A DNA stretch of 8,749 bases from Thermoplasmata archaeon (lineage in GTDB: Archaea > Thermoplasmatota > Thermoplasmata > Thermoplasmatales > Thermoplasmataceae), in the NCBI GenBank assembly GCA_021797385.1, contig JAJZZW010000073.1, positions 1 through 8,749 on the forward strand, given 5' to 3'. Below are positions 5,488 to 8,749 of this stretch, piece by piece; the stretch's first letter is position 1; the number at the start of each line of letters is the position of its first letter. Below the pieces are notes generated by a model. It was not told the DNA's origin, made no database searches, and was given only the letters and a program-made list of their open reading frames with translations. The translations under genes and the position numbers were made by a program.

Positions 5488-6863
5488 TAGTTCTCCCACT
5501 TTCCATATTTCTGTATATGAGCGGATTTTACTTTTTTCATTTCTTCCTTGGGCAGTATTGAAAGCATATCCCATCCCAGATTAAGCGTTTCAATAATTGA
5601 CCTGTCGGTATTTCCCTGGTTTACATATTTACCCTCGAAATCTTCGGCAAACTGAAGATATTTCTTGTCAGAATCACTCAACGCCTCCTCTCCCACAATT
5701 TCACTGAGTGCCCTGGCATCCTTACCCTTTGCGTATGATGCATAGAGCTGATCGGCAAGACCTCTATGATCCTCTCTTGTATGGTCTGCACCTATTCCCT
5801 GATTCATTAGCCTTGATAATGATGAAAGTACATCCACTTCTGGGTATATATTCTTCCTGTTGAGGTCCCTGGAAAGCGTGATTTGCCCCTCTGTTATATA
5901 ACCGGTTAGATCAGGCACCGGATTTGTGATATCATCGCCTGGCATTGTAAGTATGGGTATCTGTGTTATGGATCCCTTTCTTCCCTTTATTTTTCCTGCC
6001 CTTTCATATATGGTGCTTAGATCAGTATACATGTATCCGGGATATCCCCTTCTTCCGGGTATTTCCTCCCTTGATGACGATATTTCCCTGAGAGCCTCAC
6101 AGTAATTGGTCATATCCGTAAGTATAACCAGCATATTCATGTCCTTTTCATATGCCATGTATTCTGCAGTTGTCAGTGCAACTCTAGGAAGTATAATCCT
6201 GTCCATAGAAGGATCAGAGGCCAGATTCAGAAATATAACCGATTCAGAAAGGGCCCCGGAATTTTCAAACTGTTTCATGAAGTAATTTGCCTCCTCACTT
6301 GTTATTCCTATTGCACCGAACACAACACCGAATTTTTCATTCCCATTCAATGTTTTAGCCTGTCTTGCAATCTGTGTTGCCAGTCTGTTATGTGATAAAC
6401 CTGCGCCTGAAAATATCGGGAGTTTCTGTCCCATGACCAGTGTGTTCATTCCATCTATTGTTGAAATTCCTGTTTCAATAAATTCGCTAGGTTCTTCCCT
6501 GGAATATGGATTTATTGCAGCACCTGTTATATCCACTTTCTCCCTTGAATAAATTTTTGGTCCCTTATCTATTGGTTCGCCGAATCCATTGAATATTCTT
6601 CCAAGCATGTCATCTGATACCGGAAGTTTGAATGTATCCCCTGTAAATGACACACCTGTGCTGTTCGGGCTCATACTCGTGGTAGATCCATAAACCTGGA
6701 CAACCGCAACCCCGTTCCTTGTTTCCAGAACCTGCCCCTTTACCCTTTCTCCATTATCCAGTATAACATTTACAATCTCGTTGTATGAGGCATTTTTTAC
6801 ATTGTCCACAAATAGAAGCGGGCCGTTAATCTGTGAAATGGATTTATATATAATATCAGACAC
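5487..6863 (-). CDS. atpB: A-type ATP synthase subunit B (non-catalytic nucleotide-binding subunit)
   Basis: A 458-residue regulatory subunit of the A3B3 head. In this numbering the start [18 protein letters not shown] is the conserved beta-barrel domain. The central domain has FSGAGLSHN (151-159) where catalytic subunits have a P-loop, as expected for [21 protein letters not shown] follows near 269-288, and SSLSRLM places the Arg that reaches the catalytic site at 351. Three starts are open: GTG 6872, TTG 6869 and GTG 6863. I chose 6863 because GGAGG (6873-6877) then stands nine bases ahead, while it abuts 6872 and is only three bases from 6869; family N-termini also begin about here. With this start the gene overlaps the atpA stop by eight bases (GTGTCTGA). 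Its own stop shares a base with the atpD start. Confidence 0.95.
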   Translation of the reverse strand: MSDIIYKSISQINGPLLFVDNVKNASYNEIVNVILDNGERVKGQVLETRNGVAVVQVYGSTTSMSPNSTGVSFTGDTFKLPVSDDMLGRIFNGFGEPIDKGPKIYSREKVDITGAAINPYSREEPSEFIETGISTIDGMNTLVMGQKLPIFSGAGLSHNRLATQIARQAKTLNGNEKFGVVFGAIGITSEEANYFMKQFENSGALSESVIFLNLASDPSMDRIILPRVALTTAEYMAYEKDMNMLVILTDMTNYCEALREISSSREEIPGRRGYPGYMYTDLSTIYERAGKIKGRKGSITQIPILTMPGDDITNPVPDLTGYITEGQITLSRDLNRKNIYPEVDVLSSLSRLMNQGIGADHTREDHRGLADQLYASYAKGKDARALSEIVGEEALSDSDKKYLQFAEDFEGKYVNQGNTDRSIIETLNLGWDMLSILPKEEMKKVKSAHIQKYGKWEN

Positions 6864-8749
6864 TTTCAACACCCTCCATTATATTATTATATTCATTATT
6901 TATTTCCTTTATAACATCATTGTAAAACTTATTAAAATCTTCTTCCTTTATTTCTTTCATTCTTGATATCTTCATTCTGACCGGCAATGTTGCTGTTTGT
7001 GTCACTTTTAATCCTGCATCTATGGACCTTTCCTGCATTTCATTGAGTGTTTTAATAATCATCAGCATTTCATACTGTTTATTTATTGAACAGTACGTAT
7101 CTATATCATCAAAAGCATTCTGCTGGAGAAAATCCTCCCTGATAATCTTGGCAATATCCAGAACGTTTTTCTGCTTTTCCGGAAGTGAATCATATCCCAC
7201 AAGCTGGACTATTTCCTGCAATTCTGACTCTTTCTGAAGTATGCCCATCATCAGTGCATGCATCTGTGGCCATTCTGGATTTATATTGGATTTAAACCAG
7301 CCGGAAAGTGAATCAAGATAGAGTGAATAGCTGTTGAGCCAGTTGATTGATGGAAAGTGCCTTCTTGATGCCAGGGAAGCATCCAGTGCCCAGAATACAC
7401 GTGTAACCCTCAGGGTATTCTGCACAACAGGATCTGATAAATCTCCACCAGGTGGTGAAACAGCTCCTATGAGCGTGATTGAACCTGTTCTCTTATCCTG
7501 CGGGATTATCTGTGCATTTCCTGATCTCTCATAGAATTCAGATATTCTTCTGCCGAGATATGCTGGATAACCCTCCTCTCCTGGCATTTCCTCGAGCCTT
7601 CCGGAAATTTCCCTTAAAGCCTCTGCCCATCTGCTTGTTGAATCAGCCATGAGGGCCACATCGTAACCCATATCTCTGTAATACTCTGCTATGGTAACTC
7701 CTGTATAAATACTGGCTTCCCTTGCTGCCACAGGCATATTTGAGGTATTTGCTATTAGAATTGTTTTTTCCATCAGGGGCTTACCGCTTTTCGGGTCCTG
7801 CAATTCAGGGAATGTTGTAAGTATCTCTGTCATTTCGTTGCCCCTCTCACCACATCCTACATAAACTGTTATATCTGCATCGGACCATTTTGAAAGCTGG
7901 TGCTGAATTACTGTGTTATGCAGCAGTATGGCGCCTTCTCCTCCAACAAAATTACTTCCAAATTCCGGAGTTGTTACATCATAAACATCAAAAGGGCCTA
8001 TTAGTTCCTCTATTGAATCAATTCTGTCAAAGTATATAAATTCCAGAGATTCAGAGATGTTTCTTAACATATTAATATCTTCTCTAACCTCATCAGTATT
8101 ATTTATTAGGATGGTCTGGGCAAATTTATTGATGGAAGAAACGCTCATTCTTTCATTTTGGCTAGTATAATTAGTTATTTCTACACAGTTTGATTTTAAC
8201 TGATTGTAACTGGAGTTTGCTCTGTATAAACTATCTATTTTTTCTGAATCTAATGGAACCAGGTCAATGGCTGTATAAGTATTCTTCTTAAAATCTATAT
8301 ATTTTTCTACGTTCTCTATTTTTTTAAATTTTTCCTCTCCAATAGATAATCCCACATAGAATTTTTTAAGCTCATTTAAACCTCTTATAAAGATTCTATA
8401 CCTATAATGTTCGCTTAAACTTTTATTCTTTCTAATAGTATGCAGTATACCAAGTTTTGTTAACAAATAGGATAATGATGTTGACAGATTTTTACTTGCA
8501 GTTGACAATTCTATTTGCCCTTTATAATAACTGCCATCACTCAGGTAATATCCTTTTAAAAATGCTGATATAACTCTCCGGCTTGATTTCATTATTATCT
8601 GTGGCACCTCCTTATCAGCAGCTAATTTTCCGGGTATTAATTTTCTTATAAATTCACATAATACGATACTGTTTACTATAAAATTGTTTGTTTTATCTTT
8701 TTGTATTTCTATTTTTCCACTTAAATTAAACACTTTTTTCATAAAATAT
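6856..8749 (-). CDS. atpA: A-type ATP synthase catalytic subunit A, partial, interrupted by an intein
   Basis: The reading frame enters from the right edge and ends with TGA at 6856. The first ATG in view (8742) lies inside the intein and is not the gene start. The mature C-terminal part begins at Thr (7914-7912) and has 352 residues: [10 protein letters not shown] (the end of the P-loop helix), [11 protein letters not shown] with the catalytic Glu, the Walker B segment [33 protein letters not shown] and [14 protein letters not shown]. These are the landmarks of the ATP-hydrolysing/synthesising A/alpha-type catalytic subunit. A whole A subunit without intein has about 580-590 residues, so roughly the N-terminal 235, including the GSGK half of the P-loop, lie outside the window. 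Protein splicing must occur to rebuild the P-loop before the enzyme can work. The gene heads the visible part of the operon and overlaps atpB. Confidence 0.95.
   Translation of the reverse strand, partial: YFMKKVFNLSGKIEIQKDKTNNFIVNSIVLCEFIRKLIPGKLAADKEVPQIIMKSSRRVISAFLKGYYLSDGSYYKGQIELSTASKNLSTSLSYLLTKLGILHTIRKNKSLSEHYRYRIFIRGLNELKKFYVGLSIGEEKFKKIENVEKYIDFKKNTYTAIDLVPLDSEKIDSLYRANSSYNQLKSNCVEITNYTSQNERMSVSSINKFAQTILINNTDEVREDINMLRNISESLEFIYFDRIDSIEELIGPFDVYDVTTPEFGSNFVGGEGAILLHNTVIQHQLSKWSDADITVYVGCGERGNEMTEILTTFPELQDPKSGKPLMEKTILIANTSNMPVAAREASIYTGVTIAEYYRDMGYDVALMADSTSRWAEALREISGRLEEMPGEEGYPAYLGRRISEFYERSGNAQIIPQDKRTGSITLIGAVSPPGGDLSDPVVQNTLRVTRVFWALDASLASRRHFPSINWLNSYSLYLDSLSGWFKSNINPEWPQMHALMMGILQKESELQEIVQLVGYDSLPEKQKNVLDIAKIIREDFLQQNAFDDIDTYCSINKQYEMLMIIKTLNEMQERSIDAGLKVTQTATLPVRMKISRMKEIKEEDFNKFYNDVIKEINNEYNNIMEGVESV
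7915..8749 (-). mobile_element. intein with LAGLIDADG homing endonuclease in AtpA (C-terminal part)
   Basis: An in-frame insertion of at least 278 codons splits AtpA between Lys and Thr of the P-loop, the site known as VMA-b. The C-terminal splicing blocks are clear: [18 protein letters not shown] (block F), then GAILLHN with penultimate His and terminal Asn (7917-7915), followed by Thr as the +1 nucleophile. The end resembles that of the Thermoplasma VMA intein. Unlike that mini-intein, this one keeps an endonuclease: VPQIIMKSS (block D-like) and the second dodecapeptide [13 protein letters not shown] with its Asp, followed by [12 protein letters not shown] further stretch of about 110 residues before block F may be a DNA-binding extension. 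The first dodecapeptide and N-terminal splice block lie beyond the window. The DNA is much poorer in G+C than the host part: 13 of 60 bases at 8281-8340 against 28 of 60 at 7381-7440. Confidence 0.93.

Noticed and set aside
5488..5574. Upstream extension of atpD giving a 239-residue protein.
   Set aside because: The extra 29 residues lie inside atpB, do not resemble subunit D N-termini, and the ATG at 5487 has a well-placed ribosome site.
4961..5584. Plus-strand open frames opposite atpD and the end of atpB.
   Set aside because: They are antisense to well-supported conserved genes and have no family features.
6781..7534. Plus-strand open frames opposite atpA and the atpA/atpB junction.
   Set aside because: They are antisense to highly conserved catalytic sequence and show no start signals.
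8710..8742. ATG at 8742 as the true start of a free-standing gene.
   Set aside because: The frame stays open to the right edge, and the encoded protein continues in frame through the intein C-terminus into AtpA, so this is the middle of a larger protein.
1..8749. CRISPR array, insertion sequence or rRNA.
   Set aside because: No regularly spaced repeats, transposase motifs, terminal inverted repeats around a gene, or rRNA-like sequence could be seen.

Overview
The window looks like a chromosomal segment of a Thermoplasmatales-type archaeon (Ferroplasma, Acidiplasma, Picrophilus or Thermoplasma kind). The reasons are an A-type (archaeal) ATP synthase operon whose catalytic A subunit carries an intein in its P-loop, a gluconate/galactonate dehydratase of the non-phosphorylating Entner-Doudoroff branch, AT-rich DNA, TATA boxes 20-30 bases ahead of start codons (leaderless promoters) and GGAGG/GGTGAT ribosome sites inside the operon. 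The genus is an inference from protein resemblance, not a database result.

Layout, left to right. Bases 1-264 hold no complete gene: there is a possible 3' end of a gene entering from the left (2-88), a 19-20 base piece that matches the 3' end of a tRNA gene (107-126), and an inverted repeat (168-182). Bases 265-851 (minus strand) are a vapBC toxin-antitoxin pair with a promoter that carries two adjacent perfect palindromes. At 967-1260 (plus strand) is a small MTH1187/YkoF-type thiamine-binding-like protein with its own promoter. It converges on gnaD (1263-2441, minus), with only two bases between the stop codons and a shared palindromic T-rich end.

From 2493 to the right edge everything is on the minus strand and forms one tightly packed ATP synthase operon, read right to left: atpA (partial, interrupted by an intein), atpB, atpD, a 35-residue single-pass membrane protein, a coiled-coil subunit H-like stalk protein, and atpI. 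Successive genes overlap or lie within 4 bases of each other, so they are almost certainly cotranscribed and translationally coupled. A and B form the catalytic head, D the central rotor stalk, the H-like protein the peripheral stalk, and I the membrane stator carrying the proton half-channel. Subunits E, C, F and the proteolipid K are not in the window; E, C and F would be expected upstream, beyond the right edge.

The points most worth a second look are the 35-residue membrane protein inside the ATP synthase operon, the intein with a homing endonuclease sitting between Lys and Thr of the AtpA P-loop, the tRNA 3'-end fragment beside the toxin-antitoxin pair (possible integration scar), and the double palindrome at the vapBC promoter.
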